Positions 19,835-30,842 of a stretch of 64,000 nt of DNA are shown here, piece by piece. The DNA is taken from positions 1 through 64,000 of the forward strand of contig CAVSHN010000012.1 of assembly GCA_963727755.1 (NCBI GenBank), read 5' to 3'. Made by a program: the position numbers and the translations under genes. Every line of letters begins with the position of its first letter. The first letter of the stretch is position 1. The notes below the pieces were generated by a model. The model did no database searches, was not told where the DNA came from, and was given only the letters and a program-made list of their open reading frames with translations. Origin of the DNA: DASYAN01 sp963727755 (GTDB lineage: Bacteria > Chloroflexota > Ktedonobacteria > Ktedonobacterales > Ktedonobacteraceae).

Positions 19835-21467
19835 TTACTTCCGCTCGAAAGCAGTTTCTTCAGGTACTCCCACATCTCCTGTTAAGGTAAAATGCATTCC
19901 TTTGAGTACTATGCCGTCTTCGCTGCGTATATCTCTTATGCTTCCTACCCGCTCGAAGCCAAACTGCTGGAGATCATTTACGAAGCGTATTATCCCTTCG
20001 GACGTAAATGTTGATTCTGGCTCGACAATAAACAGGTGTCCGCCTCCTCGTAGAATGCGTCTCGCATGAGTAAAGTAGGCTCGCAAGTCGTCAGCTGTTC
20101 CATACAGAGAGAGGCTATAAATTAGAACGTCAGCCGAGGCATCAGGCAACGGCGGATTCTCCATTTTTCCTTTGATCTGATCAGGCAGTCCATGCCGATC
20201 CAGACCTGTCACATGGCAGGGAAGTTCGGCGAACGGATTGAGACCACAGCCCATATCAACAATATGAAGGTCTGGACGTAGCAGGTACTCAAGCTTGACT
20301 CGAAGCCATTGATATGCCAGTTGGGAAGCTGAAGAGGTGCGCAAGTGGTCGAGAAATGCGCTCGTATACTCAGCGCGAGCAAAGAGTTCATCAGCTTTGG
20401 CTGCGCTCATCCCCCGAAGACGGGCAATCTCCCCGCGCCACTTTTGAGCAGCACTCAGTTCCGCAGATCGAGGCTTCGCGACTAATGGCTCAACGCCAGT
20501 TTCTCTGATCTGTTTGAGCCAGCGATGCAATGCCTTGCGCACCTTCTTTGCTGCGTCGATTGCTGAGTACATACCATCAATGGCAACATCAGAGAGTTCA
20601 CGTTTGCCGAGGATAAGATCCCAGATCCGTTGGTCAATTGTACGCAGCGGCGATCCATCATGCAAAAGCGCGTTTGTTGCTGTGAGCAGGACATCTACAA
20701 CGACACGGTGTTTTTGTCCCTCACGGTGCAGGCGGGAGATTCCCTGGTCAAACTCAGCCGCTGTATAGGGAAGATCGGCAACAATAATTTCATGAGCTGT
20801 CTGCTCTTGGGCTGGATCAAACAGGGTTAATCCCACTCCAATGGTTCCAATCGTTCCTACCAGTATACGTAACCCATCTGAAGCACGAAAAGCGTCAAGA
20901 ATCTCTTTCCGTTGCTCTTTTCGGAATAGTGCCGTTGATCTGGCCAACCTGCCCTGGAAAGAAATCGTACAGGTCGGCATATATGGCCTCTGCCACCTCA
21001 TCTCGTAGGTAAGTTAGGACGAGCAGTTTCTTGGCTGACCTCGCACGTTTGCGAATAAACGGAAGTTTGGCCTCCAGCGCTATCTTCCGCAGTTCAGCTA
21101 GTGCATTATTCGCTTGCGCCCTTGGCCACATCCCAATGGTACGCGTCTGTTCTAGGAGATCATCTTGCAATGAGATCTCGACTGGCCGCACATCACAGAG
21201 AGGCAAGTGGAACAAGACATCTTTTTTACGACGTCGTACAATATGTGGCAGCACCGCTTCAAACACGTCAGCGATGTCGCTCATGCGGCGATTGTTGAGC
21301 CGTGTGTAATGAAACTGGGGATCGTTATTACTCAGTAGCTGCAAGAGAGACAGGGGTTCGGCCAGTTCATTGACAAGAGGCGTGCCCGTGAGGCCAATAG
21401 CACTTTGAGCCGCCGCTCCGTATCTTTTCCAGCGCTTCTCGCCGATAGGTCTCTTTCTGGCCCCCAC
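19835..21467 (-). pseudogene. C-terminal half of giant repeat-helicase: SNF2 helicase C domain plus Rrp8-like methyltransferase
   Basis: Two overlapping frames form this part. The first (20895-21467) has 'AIGLTGTPLVNELAEPLSLL', helicase motif III of the SNF2 group, and 'IVRRRKKDVLFHLP', motif IV region. After a one-base shift near 20935 the second frame has 'ILVGTIGTIGVGLTLFDPA' and 'QGISRLHREGQKHRVVVDVL', motifs V and VI. The last 140 residues form a methyltransferase: 'LHIVDMGCGLNPFAELPCHV' is the SAM-binding motif I. 'ENPPLPDASADVLIYSLSLY' and 'ARRILRGGGHLFIVEPESTF' resemble Rrp8-type rRNA methyltransferases. A SNF2 helicase fused to such a domain is unusual. The gene begins at 25841. Confidence 0.7.
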
Positions 21468-22829
21468 GTTGCTTTACAAAATGCACTTCGTCAATACAAA
21501 GGCATTCGAAGCCCTCCTTAACAAGGCGATCTATCATTTCGTTGTTGAGTAACTCTTCATAGTGAAGGACGAAGAAAGCTGGAGATGTTCTAGAAGATGA
21601 AGAGGTGACATCCAGTGTCTCTCGAAGCCCTCTCACAATGGAGGCATGACTAAGACATTTCACAAGAATCTCACCACGGGCATCAGCCCATGTATCATCT
21701 GCCACTGTTTTGGGAGCAAGTAGGATGATGCGGCAAATCCCTGAAGCCGCGACTGCCGCAAGAAATGAAGCAGATTTCCCCATTCCAGGGTCATCAGCAT
21801 CGAGAAGAAATGCTGAGTGCCCTTTTTTATCAAAATGTCTGCCATCCGACGAGCCGCATCCGCCTGATGCAAGCGCAAATGCGGTCCTGTCCACCCATAT
21901 TGGGCAAGCCTCGTAGCAAAGTTGACTGCTTGTTCGACCTCCTGAGTGAACTTTGCTGCAGCCTGGACTACAAACTCGTTGTCCATCTGCCCTGCATACG
22001 CACTCAAAATGGCGGCCTGCACGTCATCGGTGGTCACCGTTTGTGTACTGGGCAGCGATTCCATACCAGATATAGAGCCGCTTGTAAAAGGCTTCCCAGA
22101 GAATTTTGGAGGAAAAAAGCCCAACACCTCGTAGAGTGGAAGCCGGATAGCACCAAGGGCCGAAAGCCCCCGAATAGCAACTTGTTCTTGGTGAAGGTCG
22201 GGTACGGTATCAGTTGAGTCAGCAGGTGAAAGTGGACTCTCTTCCTCGATTGGCAGGTCACTTCCTACCACGAACTCCAGTTCCGCCTCTGCCAGATCCT
22301 GCTGAAGCGTCTCTTCATCCTCTAAGGAGTCTACCGTTTCTTCTTCTGGAGCTTTTCTCAGTTGCGTTAAAGCTAGTTCAATAGCCTCATGTTTTCCATG
22401 GGTGAGACTGGCGTTGAGCCGCGTAATGCGTGAATTACGATAGTCAAGCATGCCTGCACGCCGCTGAATAATCATGACTTGTGCTCCACTCAGGAGATTG
22501 GACTCGGCTAGTGGTTGAATAGAACGAGCCAAGCGCTCAACACGGGTAGCTGTTTCAGGGGTGATAAGCTCAGGACCATTATAGTTCAGACCAAGACGAC
22601 GGGCGACAGCTGGAAATCCTCCCGTGTCTGTTTACTCCCATAGCCAGGCTAGACTGTTTTGCCTTACGAAGTTCTTCAACTGTTGGCATAGTCCCATCTT
22701 TTCCTGAAGAGTGGATGAAAGCCAATAGCTCGCGCTCCACATTAGCAAAGTCGTCCCAATAACCATTTGGCTTAGTCGCGACATAGGTTAATCCTAGACG
22801 AGCCGCAATGGCAGCAAATCCGCCATGTT
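21367..22829 (-). pseudogene. Central part of giant repeat-helicase: last repeats and SNF2 helicase N domain
   Basis: Sense runs through several frames. At 22640-22850 it completes repeat 15 and contains repeat 16 (GYWDDFANVERELLAFIHSS). An extra G in a GGG run near 22615 shifts the frame into the 21660-22532 piece, a linker rich in Glu and Pro. Near 21820 another shift leads to 'AFLLDADDPGMGKSASFLAA', the helicase Walker A motif, then 'RIILLAPKTVADDTWADARG' (motif Ia) and 'GFECLCIDEVHFVKQRGGQK', a DEVH motif II. A last shift near 21430 joins the following part. The helicase is thus complete in motif content but not in frame. Confidence 0.65.
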
Positions 22830-25800
22830 TTATGACAGCATCAGAGAGTCCGGAAAGTCTACAGCGTGAAGCTCATCTCGTGACGGCATCAGTCCAGCAG
22901 TTCCATCGGCGTTAATAAAATCTAGAAGCTCTCGCTCAACATTAGCGAAATCTTTCCAGTATCCCATCGCCCTTTTTGTATAAGACAATTGGAGTCCCAT
23001 CCGCTCTGCAACAGCTACACTCCCTCCATGTTTTCCTAGTGCGATTTCAAGATCATGCCATCCTGCATCTCGCAGTTCGCCTCGTGTCGGCATAACTCCA
23101 TGTGTCCCGTATTCTTCGATGAAAGCATTCACTGCTTGTTCAATATGGCTGAAATCGTCCCAATAGCCAGCAGGCTTCGCCGTGTATGTATAGATTAATC
23201 CTAATCGCTGTGCGACAGCTGGAAATCCTCCGTGTTGTGCTATAGCACTTGCCAAGGATGTTTGCCCGTTCATGCGCAATACTTGTAGAGCAGGCATCGT
23301 TCCCGGAGAACCATATGTAGCGATCCACAATTTCAACTCACGCTCCACGTTCGCAAAGTCCGTCCAATAACCTGGCTGCTTGCTAGATACACGCTGTTGC
23401 AATCCTAATCGCTGTGCGACGACTGTGAAGCCTCCATGAAATCGTCTAATAGCATTTATCAGATCCTGGCGGTGAGCTTGATTAAGTTCACTCTGAGTCG
23501 GCATGACTCCATTGGTTCCCTGTTCGTGTATATACTGACGAAGCTCTTGCTCAATATGGGTAAAGTCATTCCAATATCCGTTCGGCTTTACAGTTGAGGA
23601 ATTTTTTAATCCTAAACGTTGGGCAACAACTACCAATCCTCCGTGTTTGATGATCCCGTGAAGGAGATTTCCGTATCCTGCATCTTCTAATTGTGCAGTA
23701 GTGGGCATAATCCCGATATTCCCTTGTTCTTCAATAAAAGATCGGAGTTCTGCTCGAACATGCGAAAAGTCACTCCAATATCCATCGGGACGGCTAGAAG
23801 AGCTTAATTGTAAACCTAGACGTTGGGCAACAACCCCAATGCCTCCGTGCTTCGCAATTGCACTTACAAGGTCGCCTTGCCCTGATTGTTTTAATTGTGC
23901 TAGTGTTGGCATTTTTTTAGGATTGTGTGAGGTGGCGAGGAAGCGTCTAATAGCCTCTTCTACACGTGAGAAGTCATCCCAGTATCCATTTGGCTTATTC
24001 CCCGAAGTGAGCTGGAGTCGGAGTCGCTGAGCTACGATAAAACTGCCACCATGTGTATCAATCGCGGCAATCAGATCACTTCTTTCTGCCTGTTTTAACT
24101 GCTCCCGTGTTGGCATAACTCCAGCTGTCCCCTGAGTGTCTATAAATGTGTACAATTCTTGCTCAACGCGAGAGAAATCATCCCAAGGCCCTGGACGTTT
24201 AGGTGGAGTGCGCAACCCTAAACGCTCTCTCACTGTCGTCGCCCCTCCATGTTTATGAATTGCAAATGAAAGATCTGATCGTTTGGCCGCGTAAAATTCC
24301 TGGTTGGTCGGCATGACTCCCTGTTTCCCATGCTCCTGAATAAAAGTGAGGAGTTCCTGCTCTAAGTTGGCAAAATCGTCCCAGTATCCATTTGGCTTTG
24401 TCTTAGTAACGAGCCCAAAGCGCTTTGCCACCACAGGAAATCCTCCATGAGCATTGATAGCTACTGCGAGACTATGTCTACCTGCATCGCGTAGCTCAAT
24501 TGTTGTCGGCATTCTGCCCGATATCCCCTGAGCCTTGTTGAAGTCTAAGATCTCCTGTTGCACATTGGCGAAATCTTCCCAATAACGGTCCGGCTTCGCT
24601 GTATAAGTGTAAAGTAAACCGAATTGTTCTGCTAAAGCTGGAAAGCCTCCGTGATTAGTAATGGCACTGGCAAGATCCGTCCTCCCTGCCTTTTTCAGTT
24701 CGCTACCCGTTGGCATCACACCGGGCATTCTACGCGCTTCGTTAAACTCACGAATGGCAAGTTCAATATGTGCAATATCATCCCAATAGCTAGAAGGCTT
24801 TGCTGTAGACGGAAGCTGAAGTCCCAATCGCTCAGCAACGTGAGCAACCCCTCCATGCTTCTTGGTAATAACAATGGACAAGCTACTTTGTCCAGCTCTT
24901 TGTAGTTCAGAGTGGGTTGGCATCACGCCTGGAATTCCATGCTCTGCTATATAAGCAGAGAGGGCTTTTTCGACATTCGTAAAGTCATCCCAATGCCCCA
25001 TTGGTTTGATCTTCGGTTTGAGGTTAAGGCGCTTGGCGACTGCTGGCGTGCCCCCATGCTTCTCTAAAGCTCCATTAAGATCATGAAGGCCCGCTTGACG
25101 CAAATCACCTCGGGATGGCATCACCCCAGGAGTGCCATGCTCGCTGACAAAGGCTAAAAGCTCACGTTCAACGTTCACAAAATCGTCCCAATAGCCGTTG
25201 GGATGTTGTGTATGGGAGAGACATAATCCTAACCGCTGGGCAACGGCATAGATCCCTCCATGGTAGTCGATTGCGTTAGCAAGACTACTTAGGCCGACCC
25301 GTGTCAAGTCGTTCTGCGTCGGCATTACACCTGACACACCATGTTCAGCAATAAAATTCTGCAGTTCGGATGTAACATTAGCGAAATCTTCCCAGTATCC
25401 GCGCTTTTTACGTTTATGGGATGGAAGTTGCAATCCTAACCGCTCAGCAACCGCTTCTATGCCCCCATGCGTCTTGATAATAGCCTTAGCAAGATCACCA
25501 CGCCCTGCTTTGAGCAATTCTGCCTTGATCGGCATCACGCTAGGAGTGCCATATTCTGCGATGAAGGCTAGAAGCTCTTTCTCAACGTTACTAAAATCCT
25601 TCCAGTAATTGCTTGGTTTCCGCATGTACTTTAGAGTAAGGCCCCATTGTTTTGCGATCTGGTCGTATCCTCCCAATTGGTTAATCGCCTGATCAAGATC
25701 CCTGCGACCAGCTTGTCGTAATTCAGTAGAGGTTGGCATCACCCCAGGAGTGCCATATTCCTGAATGAAGTCGTAAAGGGTCTGCTGCGTTGCAACCAAT

Positions 25801-25841
25801 TCATTATCAGAAACCGATGAGAAATAATCCTTCTGTGCCAT
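22830..25841 (-). CDS. N-terminal region of giant protein: tandem 67-70 residue repeats
   Basis: The ATG at 25841 opens 1003 uninterrupted residues, almost entirely 14 and a half tandem repeats of 67-70 residues. The consensus is a YWxDFxNVExEL helix, an FIxExGxxGVMPT turn, ExLxxAGRxDLxxAI, and xHGGxxxVAxRLGL, then a short variable linker. Repeats differ at many positions, so they are old, not recent copies. The conserved HGG and GVMP turns suggest stacked small helical units that could bind nucleic acid, somewhat like organellar helical-repeat proteins. Sense continues past a frameshift near 22855 into two more repeats and a SNF2 helicase-methyltransferase. I do not recognise a named family for the repeat. 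Confidence 0.75.
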   Translation of the reverse strand: MAQKDYFSSVSDNELVATQQTLYDFIQEYGTPGVMPTSTELRQAGRRDLDQAINQLGGYDQIAKQWGLTLKYMRKPSNYWKDFSNVEKELLAFIAEYGTPSVMPIKAELLKAGRGDLAKAIIKTHGGIEAVAERLGLQLPSHKRKKRGYWEDFANVTSELQNFIAEHGVSGVMPTQNDLTRVGLSSLANAIDYHGGIYAVAQRLGLCLSHTQHPNGYWDDFVNVERELLAFVSEHGTPGVMPSRGDLRQAGLHDLNGALEKHGGTPAVAKRLNLKPKIKPMGHWDDFTNVEKALSAYIAEHGIPGVMPTHSELQRAGQSSLSIVITKKHGGVAHVAERLGLQLPSTAKPSSYWDDIAHIELAIREFNEARRMPGVMPTGSELKKAGRTDLASAITNHGGFPALAEQFGLLYTYTAKPDRYWEDFANVQQEILDFNKAQGISGRMPTTIELRDAGRHSLAVAINAHGGFPVVAKRFGLVTKTKPNGYWDDFANLEQELLTFIQEHGKQGVMPTNQEFYAAKRSDLSFAIHKHGGATTVRERLGLRTPPKRPGPWDDFSRVEQELYTFIDTQGTAGVMPTREQLKQAERSDLIAAIDTHGGSFIVAQRLRLQLTSGNKPNGYWDDFSRVEEAIRRFLATSHNPKKMPTLAQLKQSGQGDLVSAIAKHGGIGVVAQRLGLQLSSSSRPDGYWSDFSHVRAELRSFIEEQGNIGIMPTTAQLEDAGYGNLLHGIIKHGGLVVVAQRLGLKNSSTVKPNGYWNDFTHIEQELRQYIHEQGTNGVMPTQSELNQAHRQDLINAIRRFHGGFTVVAQRLGLQQRVSSKQPGYWTDFANVERELKLWIATYGSPGTMPALQVLRMNGQTSLASAIAQHGGFPAVAQRLGLIYTYTAKPAGYWDDFSHIEQAVNAFIEEYGTHGVMPTRGELRDAGWHDLEIALGKHGGSVAVAERMGLQLSYTKRAMGYWKDFANVERELLDFINADGTAGLMPSRDELHAVDFPDSLMLS

Positions 25842-26450
25842 TCAACTCTATCCTTTCCCCCTGACACTTCCTTCGCTTACATAGATATCAACGACGCTCT
25901 GTGCCGTAGCGCAAGCATACTATAACATCAACTATAGAATTAGGCTATAGCTGCTACTAGGTAAGGATCATCACCCATCGTGCTCTCGTCGGCTTTCTTT
26001 TATGTGCCGCAAGCTAACGTCGGCTAACCTACGCCTGCGTATTCTCCGCTACCCCACCGGATTGAGATGATACCTGGATAAAGGGTTAGAGAGACGTTGT
26101 ATAAGTGCAGGGGAATGAGCAGGTTTCCTGTATGTGACCTTCCAGTAGTATTTGCGAAAAAAACGTCGATCTTAGGTTAAATCTGCTTGTGTTTAGTCTT
26201 AATGACCGTTATAACACCACATTTTTGCTGCATTCTTACCTATTGCAAGATATATACGGTTTGTATGCTTTTTGATGGGAACAGGAGTTAAAACAGAACA
26301 GTCAATAAAATTAATTGAAGTTCGTCGTTTTTTTCTGTTTGCTACCGCAAGGTCATTTTGCAATTAAAAATGTACGAGGAGACGCTGAGACACAAATCAT
26401 ATGGCACGGAGCGGTTACAGATCACTCCGGGCCATCTCCTGTGCTAGTCT
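25842..26450. other. Divergent intergenic region without genes
   Basis: This 600-base region separates the leftward giant gene from the rightward HTH-nuclease gene. No coding frame stands out. The right part is AT-rich. It must hold the promoter of the giant gene; I could not assign its boxes. The palindromes next to the rightward promoter are listed separately. Confidence 0.4.
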
Positions 26451-26500
26451 GTTGATTTTAAAATCAACTTGTTGAATATTTTATCAACTTGTGGTATCCT
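26451..26500 (+). promoter_or_regulatory. Promoter with nested palindromic operators for the HTH-nuclease gene
   Basis: A perfect 18-base palindrome GTTGATTTTAAAATCAAC lies at 26451-26468. It runs into a second inverted repeat, TCAACTTGTTGA (26464-26475), and a half-copy TCAACTTGTGG at 26484-26494. A plausible promoter, TTGAAT (26472-26477) and TATCCT (26495-26500) with a 17-base spacer, overlaps these sites. The next gene encodes an N-terminal XRE domain, so autorepression is the simplest reading. Confidence 0.6.
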
Positions 26501-26532
26501 GAAGAAAATTTTTTAGAAATGAGGGCAGAAAT

Positions 26533-27625
26533 ATGTCTTCTTCATTTGGCGATCTCCTGTGCCAGTATCGCCATAGTGCAGGCTTGACGCAACGAGCCCT
26601 AGCCGAAAAAGGCTTAGCTCAATTATTCTTACATCTCGAAGCTAGAGCATAACAGGGTTTCGTCTCCGGCAGCCGACACAATCGCCCTATTGTGTTCCAT
26701 TCTTGGAGTTCCTGCCGATACATTACTCGCGTTAGCAGGCAAATTGCCCAGTGAGATCGAAGATACCATCAGTGCCAGTGCTCCAGCACAAGCCTTTCTG
26801 CGTGAAGCACAAGTGTTAAAAGATACACAATGGCAACAGTTGTCGATCCAGCTGAGCAAGATCAATCCGCAATCAAGGAAGAATATCCTGCCAATTCATG
26901 CGAGTGCGTATGATTTGGCGCAATGGGCAGGCCGCTACGATGCTTTCGGACTCCTGCCTGAACTCGTACATCGCTTGATTCGCGCCACCATCGCGGATAT
27001 CGTCTTCTTTACTATGTCATCTAAAGAAGGAACGCGAGATGCTGGCTATGATGGCATTCTTGAGACGGAACATGGCAATGACTTTGTCCCAACTGGTTTA
27101 TCCGTCTGGGAAATGGGAGTGAATGCCAAACCAAAGGGAAAGGCAGATGACGATTACAAGAAACGAACCGATAACCCACTTCACATTCGCCCCTCAGACG
27201 CGACATTTGTCTTTGTGACACCCCGCCGATGGCCAGGGAAAACGAAATGGGCAGATGAAAAACGTAAGGCGGGAGTATGGCACCATATCCTGGTTCTGGA
27301 CGCAGAGGATCTCGAAGTCTGGCTTATCGGTGCCCCAGGCGTACATGCTTGGATATCGCGGCTTATCGGCAAGGATCCAGGAAACATCCGCGATCTAGGA
27401 TCATTCTGGCATGATTGGCGGAATGCAACGAAACCTCTGCTCTCATCAAAGCTGCTGCTTGCCGGGCGCGATGCCGCTACACAGCAACTTACACAGCAGC
27501 TTCAGGGCCCACCGAACACCCTGACAATTCGGGCTGACACGCAGGAAGAAGCAGCAACGTTCATCGCAGCTGTCTTTGATCTTTTACCTGAGGCGGAACG
27601 CTCTGCCCGTTTGCTCGCGCCTTGA
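26533..27625 (+). pseudogene. HTH-nuclease protein, N-terminal part: XRE domain plus PD-(D/E)XK-like nuclease
   Basis: The ATG at 26533 encodes 'MSSSFGDLLCQYRHSAGLTQ', the start of an XRE domain. Near 26620 a shift leads to 'SYISKLEHNRVSSPAADTIA' and 'LGVPADTLLALAGKLP', the rest of the domain, in the frame that stays open to 27625. Further on, 'GTRDAGYDGILETEHGNDFV', 'GLSVWEMGVNAKPKGKADDD' and 'YKKRT' give an Asp...Glu...Lys order like a PD-(D/E)XK nuclease core. A segment 'RADTQEEAATFIAAVFDLLP' resembles part of an ATPase-like domain, but I see no P-loop. Near 27610 one missing base moves the sense to the next frame. The gene ends at 30668. Confidence 0.6.
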
Positions 27626-30600
27626 TTGTGAGCGGTGCCGATGCCTGGTCGCAGATCATTCTTACACCTCAACCGCTCATTTTAATCCCTATGTTTACAC
27701 CTATTGAGGCTGCATCGGCCACACGCAGAGGGCACCATGTGCTGGTGCCCGTAGGGCCTGAAATAGCTGAAACCTGCGGCATGGTTGTTTTACCGCAGCT
27801 CGCTCGTCGACCAGTAGAAGCCGAATTGTCGGAGATGGGTGTGAGTCAGGAAGCAGCAGATCTAGCGGCGCTTGCGCATCGCAGTCTCGTCGCGTTACGT
27901 CGACGGCTGGCGGTGAGCCCGGCCTTGCAACAACCTGCCTGGGCTGAACGAGGACAGGCACGTGCACTGCTGCCAGCTCTGTTGGCTGGAAGCTGGGATG
28001 CGCACCTTGAGGGCGATAAGGCTGCAATCGCAGCACTTGCCGGACGCTCCTATGAAGATGTCGAAGCGGATCTGATCGGCTATGCCCAGATCTCCGATCC
28101 TCCGGTAAGAAGATCTGGTACCGTCTGGCTCCTACGTCCAGAGAAGATGCCTGGCAGCTTCTGGCCCGCTTCCTGACGCAGAAAGATTGGGAGAGGTTTC
28201 GTCTTACTGCTGTCACCGTCCTGGCAGCGTTAGACCCGGCACTCAAGTTACCCGTTGAAGAGCGCTGGCTAGCTGGCGTCAAAAACGCCTCGCGGCCGCA
28301 TTCACGCTTTTTGCGTGAAGGGCTGGCTGATATGTTAGCAATAATGGCGACTCAGCCGGTTCCCGACATGGCTGGAGGCAGTGGCAGCGACCGCTTGGCG
28401 GACGCAATCGTCAGGCAACTGCTACTGCAAGCAAATAGCGATCAATCCGGCGAGACTTGGCCTTCAATCGCTGATGTCCTGCCCTCATTGGCCGAAGCCG
28501 CTCCAGAAACGTTCCTGGATGCGCTAGAGTTAGCCACGAAAGGGCTAGCTCCGGTAATCAGACAGCTTTTTACCGGCCAATCGAGCAACTGGTTCTCAGC
28601 GCATTCTCCCCACGTTCATCTCCTCTGGGCACTGGAGCGGCTCGCTTGGTCGGAAAGCTACATAAGTAGCGCGGCTTTATACTTGGCCCGGCTCGTGCGG
28701 TTAGAGCTTCCATGCGGGCGCTTGGCCAATCGGCCTGGCAGTAGCCTGCGAGGCATCTTTGTTCCCTGGTGTCCGCAAACATCGGCCACCTTCGAGGACC
28801 GTTTACGCGTGCTCAACCTCCTCCGAAAGCATGAACCAGCTTCCTCGTGGTTGCTCATGCTGGCATTGCTGCCCCACCCCTATGATACAGTCGATCCCAA
28901 CAACGCACCACGCTGGCGTGATTGGCAGCCAGAAAGGGATACGTCATTTACCTATGCTGAGCTATGGCGGATGGCGGATGAACTGCTGACGAGGCTTTTG
29001 GAAGACGCTGCCATGGATATGGAACACATCTGTAAGATAGAAGAGCGCATTGAAAACCTTCCGCCTGATTTACCAGAGAAAGTGTATCGGTACTTGGAAT
29101 CGCTTGACCCTTCTGTGTTCGAGATGCACGATCGGGAAAAGTTTTGCGGAAATCTTCGTAAACAGATTGCTAACCATCGCCGGTTCGCACAGGCCCCCTG
29201 GGCGATGCCGAAAGAAGATCTTGAACGCCTGAGAGGGATACATGATCGCTTCCAGCCGGAAGATGTGGTTCGACAGGCAGCGCCGCTGTTTACTGGTGTC
29301 CCGCATCTATTGGACGCGCCCCACCTTACTACTGCCCCAGACATAGAGAGGCAAAACGAAGCGGCATACCAAGCGCAGGTTGCAGCAGCCCAGCGTGTCT
29401 ATGAGACGAAAGGGCTGTCTGGGCTTTGGGCATTGGGAGAGGCAGCCGAGAATGCAGCTGTGCTTGGTTTCGTACTGGGCAAGAGCGGGCTTGCAGAGTC
29501 AGAGGAAGCTTCTATCCTCCAAGCGCTTGACTCGTCGGACAACAAACGCCGAGACGTTGCCGAAGCATATGTAGGAGAACGCTTTCTCGCCAAAGGCTGG
29601 GAATGGGTAGACCAGCAGTTAGCGGTGAGCGGCCCTCTCCAAACCCCTGCTCACCGTGCGAATTTCTTCCTCAATCTCGCGTGGCAGGTAGAAACCTGGG
29701 ATCGCCTCGAACAAGGGGATGCAGAGACTGTTAGCCTGTACTGGACACGGGTTTACCCTTTAGTCAGGGAGCCAGCCGATTGCCTACGTGCGGCTGAGCG
29801 GCTACTGGCCTACGGGCGGGCATGGGATGCGTTGGAGCTTGTGGCGCATCACCTGGAAACAGTGCGGCCCAACACCAAATTCGTTTTGAAGCTTCTGGAG
29901 ACGGCTCTAGCCGTACCTCTTCCTACCCCACCAAACCAAGCTCTTTTTTACGAAATACCACAACTGTTAACATACCTTGAACAGAATGCCGAGACAGACG
30001 AAACCCGTCTGGCGGTGGTTGAGTGGAAGCTAATGCCAATTCTAAGCCATGAACTTCATCTACTCAAGATACCTTACCAGCAACTGGCAACTGAGCCACA
30101 GCTTTTTGTAGAGCTTGTCTCAATGGTGTACCGAGCATCTGATGAAACTCCCTCTCGAACTGAGTGAGCAACAAAGAAATCAGGCGACGATGGCTTGTCG
30201 GCTGCTCCATGAGGCAAATGTGGTGCCAGGCATGCACGATGCAGGCAAGTCAATTCGATCCGATAAAACTTAAGGCATGGATCGAAGAAGTCAGACAAAC
30301 CCTCGCTGAGCGGAAGCGGGAAACAGCGGGTGACCTTGCTATTGGACGGCTACTGAGCCACGCGCCACGAGGTAGCGACGATATATGGCCTGCTGAAGCC
30401 ATACGTGATCTGCTCAAGAATCCGCAGCGAGGATATTGAGCAAGGGATGATTTTGGGGGTATATAACACACGAGGAGTAACCTGGAGAGGCGTATTGGAC
30501 GGAGGTGATCAAGAACGACGGCTTGCAGGGGAATATCACTCTCAAGCTCAAGCGATACCAATTCAGTGGTCTCGCACTGCAACTATGCTAAAGAAGCTCG

Positions 30601-30668
30601 CGCAAATGTATGAAGAGGAAGCACGATTGCACGATCGTGAGTCCGATCTGAGACAAAGTGGTTGGTAG
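27622..30668 (+). pseudogene. HTH-nuclease protein, long C-terminal part (helical, unknown)
   Basis: Continuing after a one-base shift, 'LIVSGADAWSQIILTPQPLI' and 'ATRRGHHVLVPVGPEIAETC' look like a STAND-ATPase-like module without Walker A. Near 28110 another shift leads through 'REDAWQLLARFLTQKDWERF' into the long frame ending at 30167, a helix-rich region like a repeat sensor. Two more frame changes near 30150 and 30430 connect to the end. That end has 'GVYNTRGVTWRGVLDGGDQE' and 'RTATMLKKLAQMYEEEARLH', a block I associate with the C-termini of large bacterial HTH/ATPase proteins of unknown function. The total is about 1370 residues. An anti-phage sensor-effector role is plausible but inferred. 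Confidence 0.5.
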
Positions 30669-30842
30669 TGTGGTTTGACAGCGGTTCTGTCCACTCCAGT
30701 GACGCATAAGCCGTCCAGCGATTGGCTTCCTACCTTGCTTCATAGCTCTGTAAGAACCGCTTCACCAAAAGTATGCCAGATCCCATGGGATGCGTAACGA
30801 GACGTTCTCTTTTGCGAACTAGCTCTGGGCCTGCTTCTAGCG

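Noticed and set aside
22830..25841. Regular 200-base periodicity that could suggest a CRISPR or satellite array
   Set aside because: The period matches a 67-70 codon protein repeat in one long open frame; units diverge at third positions and there are no constant repeats with unique spacers.
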